64,000 nt of DNA, taken from Mesorhizobium_G sp049840935. Its GTDB lineage: Bacteria > Pseudomonadota > Alphaproteobacteria > Rhizobiales > Rhizobiaceae. A model generated the notes under the pieces. That model searched no databases. It saw only the letters and a list, made by a program, of their open reading frames with translations, and had not been told where the DNA came from. Shown here piece after piece: positions 55,455-64,000 of the stretch (positions are counted from its first letter, which is position 1; every line of letters begins with the position of its first letter). The stretch is from contig JASGJA010000005.1 in NCBI GenBank assembly GCA_049840935.1, positions 69,791-133,790 on the forward strand. The letters run 5' to 3'. A program made the translations under genes and the position numbers.

Positions 55455-56155
55455 TGCGCTAACGATAGCCGGGCTGGATTGTTTTTACGACGAGACGCAG
55501 GTGCTGTTCGGCTTCGGCCTGACGCTCGAAAAGGGCGAGGTGCATTGCCTGTTCGGGCGCAACGGCGCGGGCAAAACAACCGCGCTTAAGGCCATAACGG
55601 GTTTGTTGCCCGCGCGTGCGGGTTCGATCCGGTTAGGCGACAGAGAACTGACAGAGCTTGCGGCGGAAAACGTGGCGCGGGCTGGCGTGGCTTACGTGCC
55701 GCAAGGACGGCGGCTGTTCGGCGAACTGACCGTTGCTGAAAATATTGAGATCGGGCTGATGGCGCGCGGCAGAGGCAAGGCCACACGCGAAGCAGTGCTC
55801 GATCTTTTTCCCGCTGCTGCGGGAGCGATTGAAGCAGCGCTCTTCGACGCTTTCCGGCGGCGAGCAGCAAATGCTGGCTATGGCGCGGGCGCTGTGCCTT
55901 GAACCGGAAGTTCTGCTGCTTGACGAACCGACGGAAGGCCTGATGCCTTCGATGATTGCCAAAATACGCGAGACAGTCGCGGCGTTGGGTGTGCGAGGCG
56001 TCTCGACACTGCTTGTCGAGCAGCGCGTCGATGCCGTGCTGCCCGTCGCCAACCGCGTGACCTTCATCGAGAACGGGCGCAATGTTGAAACCGTGCCTGT
56101 CGAGCGGCTTCGCGAAGAGCCCGAACTCGCAAAAAAGTATGTGGGAGTGAGCTAG
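55447..56155 (+). pseudogene. livF: Branched-chain amino acid-type ABC transporter ATPase, frameshifted
   Basis: Starts MADALTIAGLDCFYDETQVL, eight bases inside livG. Walker A FGRNGAGKTTALKAI and Q-loop AYVPQGRRLFGELTV are in the first frame. After VLDLFP, one T too many in the run at 55805-55809 moves the frame. With four T it continues LLRERLKQRSSTLSGGEQQM, Walker B VLLLDEPTEGL, and ends at 56155 with 235 residues. Second ATPase of the importer. Confidence 0.91.
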
Positions 56156-56166
56156 GGGTCTTGGCC

Positions 56167-57583
56167 TTAGCTGTAGTCACCCCACGGTCCGTGATGCGCG
56201 CCCTCTTCGCCGATACGCTCGAACCCATGTGCGCCGAAGAAATCACGTTGCGCCTGAATGAGATTGGACGTGCCGCGTGCCTGTCGATAGCCATCGAAAT
56301 AGGCCAGCGCGGCAGATAGAGCCGGAACAGGAAGACCCGCTTCCGCCGCAATCGCAACGATGCGACGCAAGGACGGGTGTGCCTCCTTCATCATTTCAAT
56401 GAAGGCCGGAGCCATAAGCAGATTGGCGACGGCGCCCTTGCTGAACGCTTCCGCGATGGTGCCGAGGAATTGCGAACGGATGATGCAGCCTTCGCGCCAG
56501 ATCTTTGGAAACCGTCGGTAGCGGAATGTTCCAGTTGAACGCTTTGGACGCTGCGTCCATGACGGCAAAGCCTTGCGCATAGGCTGCGATTTTGCCGGCA
56601 AACAATGCCAGTTCCAGATCGTGAAACAGGGCAGTTTTGTCTGCCTTGATGTTGCCCGTTGCAGGGCCATAGACTTGTTGCGCGGCCTCACGCTCCGTCT
56701 TCATGGAAGAAATAACGCGGGCTGCGACGGCAGCTTCGATTGCGGTTGCCGGAATGCCAAGCTTCTGCGCCTCAATTGCGGACCACTTGCCGGTGCCCTT
56801 TTGTCCAGCGCGGTCAACGATAACGTCAACGATGGGCTTGCCTGTTTTCGGGTCGTCAACCTCAAGCACCTTGGCGGTGATTTCGATGAGATAGGAATTC
56901 AGCCTGCCCTCGTTCCACTTCGCAAAGACCGGCGCGATTTCTTTTGCACCCATGCCAAGACCGTCACGCAGCACGCCATAGATTTCGGCGATCATCTCCA
57001 TGTCGGCATATTCAATGCCGTTGTGAATGGTTTTGACGAAGTGGCCTGCGCCGTCCGGCCCCAGCCATGCCGCGCAAGGCTCGCCCTTATATTTTGCGGA
57101 AATGGCGGTGATGACGTCCTCGACGCGGTGCCAGCTTTCTTCGGTGCCGCCAACCATGATGGAAGGACCGTGACGCGCGCCCTCTTCGCCACCTGAAACG
57201 CCCATGCCAATAAAGGTCAGGCCCGTACCTTCGAGTTCGGCAAAGCGCCGTCGCGTATCATTGAAATCTGCATTCCCCGCGTCGATGATGATGTCGTTCG
57301 GCGACAGCACCTTGCGCAGCATAGCGATCTGGTCGTCCACGGCCTTGCCCGCGACCACCATCAAAATGATTGGGCGCGGCGGGCGGATAGCAGCAGCGAG
57401 CTCTTCCATAGAATGGCAAGGAATGATGCGGTCTGCCAGTTCGCCCGCCTCGGCCTTAAATTCATCAACGCGAGCGACCGTGCGGTTGAAGACCGCGATT
57501 GTGTGCCCTTTTTCCGCGATGTTCAGCGCAAGGTTTGATCCCATCGTTCCAAGGCCGATCAGCCCGATCTCGGCTTGCACCAT
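56167..57583 (-). pseudogene. gnd: 6-phosphogluconate dehydrogenase, frameshifted
   Basis: Starts MVQAEIGLIGLGTMGSNLAL (NADP site). GVSGGEEGARHGPSIM and HFVKTIHNGIEYADMEM hold the substrate and catalytic residues (Lys and Asn). After LPTVSK one surplus base in the run at 56504-56506 breaks the frame; repaired, it continues IWREGCIIRSQFLGTIAEAF and ends HHGPWGDYS, 471 residues as usual. It converts 6-phosphogluconate to ribulose 5-phosphate, making NADPH. Convergent with livF. Confidence 0.93.
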
Positions 57584-57683
57584 GTCTCAACTCCTTGTTG
57601 TGTATCTCGGATTGGCCGGATGTGGGCCTGTTGGGGAGCGCGATCTTTTACCTGACGGGCGGCGGCGTCAACAGGAATGACGA

Positions 57684-58118
57684 TCAGCCAGATGACTTCT
57701 TTTTGCGACCGTAAAGCTCAAGCCGGTGGTGGATAATTTCGTAGCCCAGCGCGCGTGCGATTTCATCCTGAAGTTGTTCTATGCGGTCTGATTTGAACTC
57801 AATCACGTCGCCAGTGTCGAGGTCGATGAGGTGGTCGTGGTGGTCGCCGCCTGCCTGCTCGAATCGCGATGGGCCACCCTCGAACGCGTGGCGATGTATC
57901 GCGCCCATGCCCTCCAGCAATTTCATTGTGCGGTAAACCGTAGAAAGCGAAATTGTCTTGTCGATAGCGACCGCGCGCTTGAAGATTTCAAGCGCGTCCG
58001 GGTGGTCATCACTTTGCGAAAGAATGCCTACAATGACCTTGCGCGGTCGTGTTACGCGCACGCCTGCCTTGCGCAACAGGCGCTCATAATCTGGCTTGCG
58101 ATTCGATATGGCATTCAT
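57684..58118 (-). CDS. fur: Fur-family metal-dependent repressor (Fur/Mur-like)
   Basis: 144 residues. The winged helix has RVTRPRKVIVGILSQSDDHP and TISLSTVYRTMKLLE, and the dimer domain has GGDHHDHLIDLDTGDVIEF, whose His/Asp residues form the regulatory metal site. In rhizobia and Brucella this Fur type usually senses manganese (Mur), while Irr handles iron; Irr's haem motif is absent here. The C-terminal zinc CxxC pairs of enteric Fur are missing, as is normal in this group. Confidence 0.88.
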   Translation of the reverse strand: MNAISNRKPDYERLLRKAGVRVTRPRKVIVGILSQSDDHPDALEIFKRAVAIDKTISLSTVYRTMKLLEGMGAIHRHAFEGGPSRFEQAGGDHHDHLIDLDTGDVIEFKSDRIEQLQDEIARALGYEIIHHRLELYGRKKKSSG

Positions 58119-58181
58119 GGCCAGAATATGCGCCAGTTGACACCCAGTTGCAAATGGATGCCCCCTGCTACGTCCGTCAAA

Positions 58182-59522
58182 TTAGTCGATCTGCGCGCCC
58201 AACTCAGCCATCAAACCCATGAACTCCGGGAAGCTCGTCGCAATCATATTGCGATCATCCACCGTGACCGGCTTTTCCGCCGCAAGGCCCATGACAAGAA
58301 AGCTCATGGCGATGCGGTGGTCGAGATGGGTGGCAACGGTGCCGCCCCCAAGCCCCTTACCGCCGGGCTTGCCGCGCACGGAAAGTGTATCGTGGCCCTC
58401 GGTGCAATCCACGCCATTGACCTCCAGCCCGCGCGCCACCGCGGCGAGGCGGTCCGATTCCTTGACGCGCAACTCTTCAAGTCCTTCCATCAAGGTTTCG
58501 CCCTCTGCGAAGGACGCCGCGACAGCAAGCACCGGATATTCATCGATCATAGACGGTGCGCGTTCCGGAGGAACGGTCACGCCCTTCAAATCCGAGGCGC
58601 GAACGCGCAGATCGGCCACGTCTTCGCCACCGGCGCTGCGCTCATTCACGAGTTCGATCCGCGCCCCCATTTCCTGAAGAGTAAGGAGCAGCCCCGTGCG
58701 CGTCGGGTTCATGAGAACGTTTTCGATCAGAATGTCGGACCCAGGCACAATAAGCGCCGCGACCAATGGGAATGCTGCGGACGATGGATCGCCCGGCACC
58801 GCAATGATTTGGCCGGTGAGCTTGCCTTGGCCCTTGATGCGAATGTGCCGAACGCCGCGCGAATCAGTATCGACTTCCAGTTCAGCGCCGAAGCCCTTCA
58901 GCATCTTTTCGGTGTGGTCGCGGGTCATGACAGGTTCAATCACGGTTGTGACGCCCGGCGTGTTGAGACCTGCGAGCAGCACGGCCGATTTGACCTGTGC
59001 CGAAGCCATCGGCACGCGGTATTCGATGGGCGCGGCGTGCCTTGGTCCGTGCAGCGTCAGCGGCATACGGTCACCCGAAGCCGATTCGAGCACTTGCACC
59101 CCCATCAATCGCAATGGATCAAGCACGCGGCCCATAGGGCGCTTCGAGAGGGAAGCATCGCCCACAAAGGTCGTGCGCATGTCATAAGTGCCGACCAGCC
59201 CCATCGTGAGACGCGAACCGGTGCCGGCATTGCCGAAATCCAGCGGACCTTCCGGTTCCAGCAGGCAACCGTTGCCCACGCCCCGTATAATCCACTCGCC
59301 GTCCTTCTTCGTGATATTTGCGCCCATCGCCTTCATGGCATCGCCAGTGCGCATCACGTCCTCACCCTCGAGCAACCCCGTGATCCGCGTTTCGCCGGAT
59401 GCAAGGCCGCCAAACATAAAAGAACGGTGCGAGATCGATTTGTCGCCCGGCACGCGTGCCGTACCGGAAAGCGAAGAAGAACGCCGCGCGGTCGCGGGCC
59501 TGGATTCGGCGTCATGCGCCAT
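58182..59522 (-). CDS. aroA: 3-phosphoshikimate 1-carboxyvinyltransferase (EPSP synthase), class II
   Basis: 446 residues, very like the class II enzyme of Agrobacterium CP4. VPGDKSISHRSFMFGGLAS binds shikimate 3-phosphate; LDFGNAGTGSRLTMGL, VPMASAQVKSAVLLAGLN, RDHTEKML and VATHLDHRIAMSFLVMG follow in order. It makes EPSP for aromatic amino acid synthesis. Residue 100, in GNAGTG, is Gly; CP4 has Ala there, which blocks glyphosate, so this enzyme lacks that particular tolerance determinant. It is divergent from the TIGR02300 gene. A broken second copy lies in the fold-back arm. Confidence 0.96.
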   Translation of the reverse strand: MAHDAESRPATARRSSSLSGTARVPGDKSISHRSFMFGGLASGETRITGLLEGEDVMRTGDAMKAMGANITKKDGEWIIRGVGNGCLLEPEGPLDFGNAGTGSRLTMGLVGTYDMRTTFVGDASLSKRPMGRVLDPLRLMGVQVLESASGDRMPLTLHGPRHAAPIEYRVPMASAQVKSAVLLAGLNTPGVTTVIEPVMTRDHTEKMLKGFGAELEVDTDSRGVRHIRIKGQGKLTGQIIAVPGDPSSAAFPLVAALIVPGSDILIENVLMNPTRTGLLLTLQEMGARIELVNERSAGGEDVADLRVRASDLKGVTVPPERAPSMIDEYPVLAVAASFAEGETLMEGLEELRVKESDRLAAVARGLEVNGVDCTEGHDTLSVRGKPGGKGLGGGTVATHLDHRIAMSFLVMGLAAEKPVTVDDRNMIATSFPEFMGLMAELGAQID

Positions 59523-59713
59523 TTCAAATATCCTGAAGGTCTGGATGGCGTTGTTTGCGCCGTGTAACTATCACGCTCGCACGGCACCGTCACCACCTGA
59601 ATGCCGCGCGAAATATGGCAAAAATCGCGGTTTTCGAGCCAAGCGCCATTTGTCTTTGACAGCGCCGCAAATGGTGAGTAAGGGGACCGCCTGTTTTTTC
59701 GACGAGGCTTGAC

Positions 59714-60103
59714 GTGGCGAAGGCTGAACTTGGCAGTAAGCGAATCGACCCGGAAACGGGGCGCAAATTCTATGATCTGAACAAGGATCCGATAGTTTCT
59801 CCCTATACGGGCAAGAGCTATCCGCGTTCCTATTTCGATACCGGCAATGAGAAGGTCATCGAAGAGGAAGAAGAGGTTGAAACCAAGGAACTGGACGGCG
59901 AGGAAGAAGGCGCCGAACTGGTTTCGCTGGAAGACGCCGACAATGAAGCATCCGGCGGAGATGATCTGCCAGATCTTGATGACGACGAAGATGATGTAGA
60001 CCTCGGCGACGACGAAGACGACACCTTCCTTGAAGAAGAAGAGGAAGGCGACGACGACGTTTCCGACATTATCGGTGTCGGCGACGACGACGAAGAAGGA
60101 TAA
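59714..60103 (+). CDS. TIGR02300 family acidic protein (FYDLN motif)
   Basis: 129 residues from a GTG (MAKAELGSKRIDPETGRKFY). The N-terminal GRKFYDLNKDPIVSPYTGKS is the family hallmark, with PRSYFD after it. The rest is a long run of Asp and Glu (DDDEDDVDLGDDEDD and similar), giving an extremely acidic tail. Function is unknown; it is confined to alphaproteobacteria and usually sits divergent from aroA, as here. Confidence 0.92.
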   Translation: MAKAELGSKRIDPETGRKFYDLNKDPIVSPYTGKSYPRSYFDTGNEKVIEEEEEVETKELDGEEEGAELVSLEDADNEASGGDDLPDLDDDEDDVDLGDDEDDTFLEEEEEGDDDVSDIIGVGDDDEEG

Positions 60104-60196
60104 GGTCTTTTTTAGCCTTGATCTTGAATTGAGGGCGGTCTAGAAGCCGCCCTCGAACGGTGCCCCCAAGCACCGGCTGCCGAGCTTCTCGGCTGT

Positions 60197-60272
<76 letters not shown>

Positions 60273-60479
60273 AGCAGTCCTCGTATTTCTGGCCTTTTCC
60301 AACTGTCTCAGGAAAGCGGCGTGTTTTCCGTGGGTTACGGGCGGCCGTCAGACAACACTTGGCTGAATATCTCTGATCTTATCGACTGGGACGCTATTTT
60401 GGCCGGTCCGTCTCTACAGGCACTTTTCAGGTTCCAGGTGTTTGGCTGTGTGCATCGCCGCGATGATTGGCTGATGCTG

Positions 60480-61202
60480 TCAGAAGCAAGCCAGCAGCTC
60501 CGACTGTTGCCGCCATGATGCTGGCAGATCGATGAACCGGGAGAGGTGCTGGGCTGTCGAACTCGCTGGCTGTGTACCGGTAAGGATGCTGTCGGTGATT
60601 GATGGCGACAGGAAAGCGATTGGCAGAATGCGACTGACATCCGCAGGAGCCACGTTCTCTGAATTTGCAACCTCGATGATAGTCTTGTTCTGACCGTCAG
60701 TCAGCATGGCAAGGTAACGCTGAGCTTTTAGAACCAGCCTAACGAGATTGGCATTCGGTTCGCGATGCTACATCTGCGGCATTGGTTAAGACTATGCGCA
60801 TCTCGACCCCCCGGCGCCTGAAGGTCAGGGGGCAATCGAAAGTGGTGATCGCGTTCTCGTGATCCTGCTCGAAGATCGAACCATCGGACATGAGCGCCTG
60901 GACAACAGCTGACCGGTCGATCGCGATGGTGAGCAAAGCGGGCTTCAGCGTGATACGACGGACCAGCTTGTGGACCAAGTTCTCGAAATGGTTGGATCTT
61001 GCCTTCTTTGATGCGGTCAACGATCTTAGCCTGATCGATCGCAGCCGCCAAATTGGCTTCTGGAGCAAACATCTGTATCCAGTCTGCCAGCATCGGGCGG
61101 TCCTGTAAGATCGTAATCAGTTTCTGCGCGATGATCGGTTCGAGATGCTTTGCTGGTAGTCGCCACCCCTCGCCTTTATCGTTTCGGCCAGTCAGTGCCT
61201 GA
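60480..61202 (-). pseudogene. C-terminal part of a serine recombinase, truncated and frameshifted
   Basis: Three successive frames carry one protein. First DKGEGWRLPAKHLEPIIAQK and LITILQDRPMLADW; then LVHKLVRRITLKPALLTIAI and FRRRGVEMRIVL; then LVRLVLKAQRYLAMLTDGQN and ADVSRILPIAFLSPSITDSIL. The order, zinc-domain end, coiled region, MRIV block and C-terminal helix-turn-helix, is that of large serine recombinases of alphaproteobacterial mobile elements. The catalytic N-terminus is absent because the sequence folds back at about 61,202. Two +1 shifts occur near 61,010 and 60,750. It suggests a mobile element beginning beside tRNA-Ala. Confidence 0.75.
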
Positions 61203-61205
61203 TCG

Positions 61206-61899
61206 GCACTCATTGGCCGAAACGATAAAGGCGAGGGGTAGCGACTACCACAAGACATTCTCGAACCGATCATCGCGCAGAAACTGATTACGATCTTACA
61301 GGACCACCCAATGCTGGCAGACTGGATACAGATGTTTGCTCCAGAAGCCAATTTGGCGGCTGCGATTGGCTTGCAAAGATCGTTGACCGCATCAAAGAGC
61401 AAGATCCAACCATTTCGAGAACTTGTTCACAAGCTGGTCCTCGTATCACGCTGAAGCCGGCTTGCTCACCATCGCGATCGACCGGTCAGCTGTTGTCCAG
61501 GCGCTCATGTCCGATGGTTCGATCTTCGAGCGGTCGCGAACGCGATCACCACTTCGATTGCCCCCTGACCTTCAGGCGCCGGGGGGTGCCGAGATGCGCA
61601 TAGTCTAAGCCAACCAGCATCGCGAACCCGATGCCGATCTCGTCTAGGCTGGTTCTAAAAGCTCAGCGTTCCATGAGACTGACGGTCAGAACAAGACTAT
61701 CATCGAGGTTGCGAATTACAAGAAGACGTGGCTCCTGCGGATGTCAGTCACATTGTCCCAATCGCTTTCCTGTCGCCATCAATCACCGACAGCATCCTTA
61801 CCGGTACACGGCCCGGCGAGTCTAGACAGCCCAGCACCTCTCCCGTTCCATGGATCTGCCGGCGTCATCACGACGTCGGAGCTGCTAGTCTTCTCGACG
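61206..61899 (+). pseudogene. Degraded mirror copy of the serine recombinase fragment
   Basis: Reverse-complement counterpart of the recombinase piece on the left arm: the stretch coding for LITILQD...MLADWIQMFAPEANL is still readable, then indels break every frame. The AIDRSAVVQALMSDGSIF segment reappears near 61,460-61,530. Probably not a real second locus. Confidence 0.7.
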
Positions 61900-62087
61900 G
61901 CGTCGCCGATCATCGCGGCGATGCACACACCAAACACCTGGAACCTGAAAGTTGTTGACGGACCGGCCAAGATGACCTCCCCGTCGATAAGATCAAGAAT
62001 GTGGCCAAAGATGACGGCCGCCCGTAACCCACGGAAAGCGCGCCACTTTGTAGAACGTGGAAAAGGCCAGAAATACGAGGAGCTGCT

Positions 62088-62164
62088 TGGTGGAGCCGAT
62101 GGGAATCGAACCGACGACCTCTTGAAGTCCGTTGAATGGCTACTCCCAACTGAGCTATGGCCCC
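62088..62164 (-). pseudogene. Damaged mirror copy of tRNA-Ala
   Basis: The ends and T arm match tRNA-Ala, but the anticodon arm is scrambled: the region reads CTTGAAGTCCGTTGAATGGCTA where the true gene's complement has CTTGAATGCCATTCAAGCGC. It is one base longer than the true gene. It cannot form a normal anticodon stem. Confidence 0.8.
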
Positions 62165-62262
62165 ACACCGAGAACTCGGCAGCCCGTCATCTTGGGGGCA
62201 CCGTTGAGAAGAGCGGCTCGTAGACCGCCCTCGACCTGGAGTAGAAAAGCTAGAAAAAGACC

Positions 62263-62646
62263 TTATCCTTCTTCGTCGTCGTCGCCGACACCGATAATGC
62301 TCGGAAACGTCGTCGTCGCCTTCCCAATGTCCTTCTTCTTCAAGGAAGGTGTCGTCTTCGTCGTCGCCGAGTCTACATCATCTTCGTCGTCCATCAAGAT
62401 CTGGCAGTCGTCTCCGCCGGATGCTTCATTGTCGGTTTCCAGCGAAAACCAGTTCGGCGCCTTCTTCCTCGCCGTCCAGTTCCTTGGTTTCAACCTCTTC
62501 TTCCTCTTCGATGACCTCCCGGTATCGAAATAGGAACGCGGATAGCTCTTGCCCGTATAGGGAGAAACTATCGGATCCCTGTTATCATAGAATTTGCGCC
62601 CCGTTTCCGGGTCAAAATGGATTCTGCCAAGTTCAGCCTTCGCCAC
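62263..62646 (-). pseudogene. Damaged mirror copy of the TIGR02300 gene
   Basis: It still forms an open frame of 127 residues starting MAKAELGRIHFDPETGRKFY, but FYDLNKDP has become FYDNRDP and the acidic tail is disturbed (EKKRLKPRNW where the true gene has EEEEVETKEL, from frame slips). The intact copy is at 59714-60103. Confidence 0.8.
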
Positions 62647-62832
62647 GTCAAGCCTCGTCGAAAAAACGGGCGTCCCTTACTCACCATTTGCGGCGCTGAC
62701 AAATGGCGCTTGGCTCGAAAACTCGCGATTTTTGCCATATTTCGCGCGGCACGTCAGGTGGTGACGGTGCCGTGCGAGCGTGATGCACACGGCGCAAACA
62801 ACGCCATCCAGACCTTCCCGGGTCTATTTGAA

Positions 62833-64000
62833 ATGGCGCTGACGCGAAATCCAGGCCCGCGACCGCGCGGCGTTCTTCTTCGCTTTCCGGTACGGGCGCC
62901 ACGGAGTACCGGGCGACAAATCGATCTCGCACCGTTCTTTTATGTTTGGCGGCCTTGCATCCGGCGAAACGCGGATCACGGGGTTGCTCAAGGTGAGGAC
63001 GTGATGCGCGCTGGCGATACCATGAAGGCGATGGGCGCAAATATCACGAAGAAGGACGGCGAGTGGATTATACGGGGCGTGAGCAATTGGTACCTGGATT
63101 TCCAGCTGGTTTCGGCAATGCCGGCACCGGTTCGCGTCTCACGATGGGGCTGGTCGGCACTTATGACATGCGCACGACCTTTTGTGGGCGATGCTTCCCT
63201 CTCGATGGGCCGCGTCCTTGATCCCGTTGCGATTGATGGGGGTCAGTGCTCGAATCGGCTTCGGGTGACCGTATGCCGCTGACGCTGCACGGACCAAGGC
63301 ACGCCGCGCCCATCGATGCCGGCGTGCCGATGGCTTCGGCAAGGTCAAATCGGCCGTGCTGCTCGCAGGTCTCAACACGCCGGGCGTCACAACCGTGATT
63401 GAACCTGTCATGACCCGCGACCACACCGAAAAGATGCTGGAGCTCGGCGCTGAACTGGAAGTCAATACTGAATTCGCGCGGCGTGCCGGGCACATTCGCC
63501 GTCAAGGGCCAAGGCAAGCTCACCGAAATCATTGCGGTGCCGGGCGATCCATCGTCCGCAGCATTCCCATTGGTCGCGGCACTTATTGTGCCACGTCGAC
63601 ACGTCTGATCCGAAAACGTTCTCATGAACCCGACGCGCACGGGGCTGCTCCTACTCTTAGGAAATGGGGGCGGCGGGAATTCGAACTCGTGAATGAGCGC
63701 GGCGCCGGTGGCGAAGACGTGGCCGATCTGCGCGTCTCGCGCCTCAGTTGAAAGGTGTGACCGTTGCCTCCGGAACGCGCACCGTCTATCAATCAACTCG
63801 GTGCTTGCTGTCGCGGCGTCCTTCGCAGAGGCGAGCTTGATGGAAGGACTTGAAGAGTTGCGCGTCAAGGAATCGGACCGCCTCGCCGCGGTGGCGCGGG
63901 GCTGATGGAATGGCATCACGAGGGCCACGATACAGCTTCCGTGCGCGGCAAGCCTGGCGGTAAGGGGCTTGGGGGTGGCACCGTTGCCACCCATCTCGAC
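62833..64000 (+). pseudogene. Damaged mirror copy of aroA, cut off by window end
   Basis: Begins at an ATG at 62833 mirroring the aroA start and follows aroA to about residue 400. Recognisable pieces, VMRAGDTMKAMGANITKKDG and LLAGLNTPGVTTVIEPVMTR, lie in different frames. Many indels prevent any full-length product. The intact gene is at 58182-59522. Confidence 0.82.

Noticed and set aside
57831..59567. Long open frame (578 codons) on the plus strand opposite aroA and the Fur gene
   Set aside because: It is antisense to two well-supported genes, rich in His, Arg and Ala in the manner of a high-GC shadow frame, and has no domain or ribosome site.
62263..62646. A second TIGR02300 gene as a true paralogue
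   Set aside because: It belongs to the continuous mirror copy of 58.3-61.2 kb, and its differences are indels in conserved motifs, so it is treated as artefact.

Overview
The window reads as a chromosomal contig from an alphaproteobacterium of the order Hyphomicrobiales, most like Brucellaceae (Brucella/Ochrobactrum and relatives). This rests on the class II (CP4-type) AroA, a TIGR02300 acidic protein divergent from aroA, GAAC-N7-GAAC LexA boxes, HWE-type histidine kinases and a NodF/NodE-like carrier and synthase pair. I infer the taxonomy from these protein families; no rRNA is present.

Region by region. 1-6.4 kb is an accessory island of lower GC. It holds a cut-off membrane protein, a long gene-free stretch with inverted repeats, a primase/helicase replication module broken by a frameshift, a small coupled ORF under a strong promoter with a double palindromic operator, and two coupled proteins of unknown function. 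6.4-24.7 kb is core: a fosmidomycin-resistance-type MFS pump, a vitamin B12 uptake operon (btuB-F-C-D) headed by a cobalamin riboswitch, a three-gene sensory operon (CHASE3 kinase, receiver, receiver-HWE kinase), another MFS permease, an L,D-transpeptidase, several small proteins, a LuxR-type regulator, and glutathione-dependent formaldehyde detoxification (adhC-fghA). 24.8-36.5 kb holds tRNA-Leu(CAG), an ABC exporter-dapB-gpmA operon, glk, mgsA, mepA, an epimerase-like protein, queG, a GST, uppP, a TauE-like exporter and an NDUFA9-like protein. 36.6-46.9 kb holds a CsbD-like protein, the ACP/ketosynthase pair, a GST, a histone H1-like Ala/Lys/Pro protein, a kinase, an aldose-epimerase-like protein, comM with a LexA box, a D,D-carboxypeptidase, a sodium/proton antiporter and a ferredoxin-reductase-like flavoprotein. 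47-56 kb holds a MATE pump, pncB, a polytopic membrane protein and a branched-chain-amino-acid-type ABC importer. 56-60.3 kb holds gnd, a Fur-family regulator, aroA, a TIGR02300 protein and tRNA-Ala(GGC). 60.5-61.2 kb is the 3' end of a serine recombinase.

Two features govern how far the sequence can be trusted. First, from about 61,202 the DNA folds back: 61,203-64,000 is a degraded reverse-complement copy of about 58,320-61,200, carrying damaged second copies of the recombinase, tRNA-Ala, the TIGR02300 gene and aroA. This looks like a fold-back read or misassembly at a contig end, not biology. Second, twelve otherwise conserved genes are each broken by single-base indels, fourteen in all and twelve of them one-base insertions, several in short homopolymers. 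The pattern points to unpolished long-read sequence; most genes labelled here as frameshifted are probably intact in the organism.

I do not see a clearly new defence or biosynthetic system. The best candidates for new biology are the 1-6 kb island (degenerate-Walker helicase fused or adjacent to a primase, a possible origin made of a 26-bp inverted repeat, the double palindromic operator, and the coupled unknown pair) and the NodF/NodE-like pair without any visible nodulation context.
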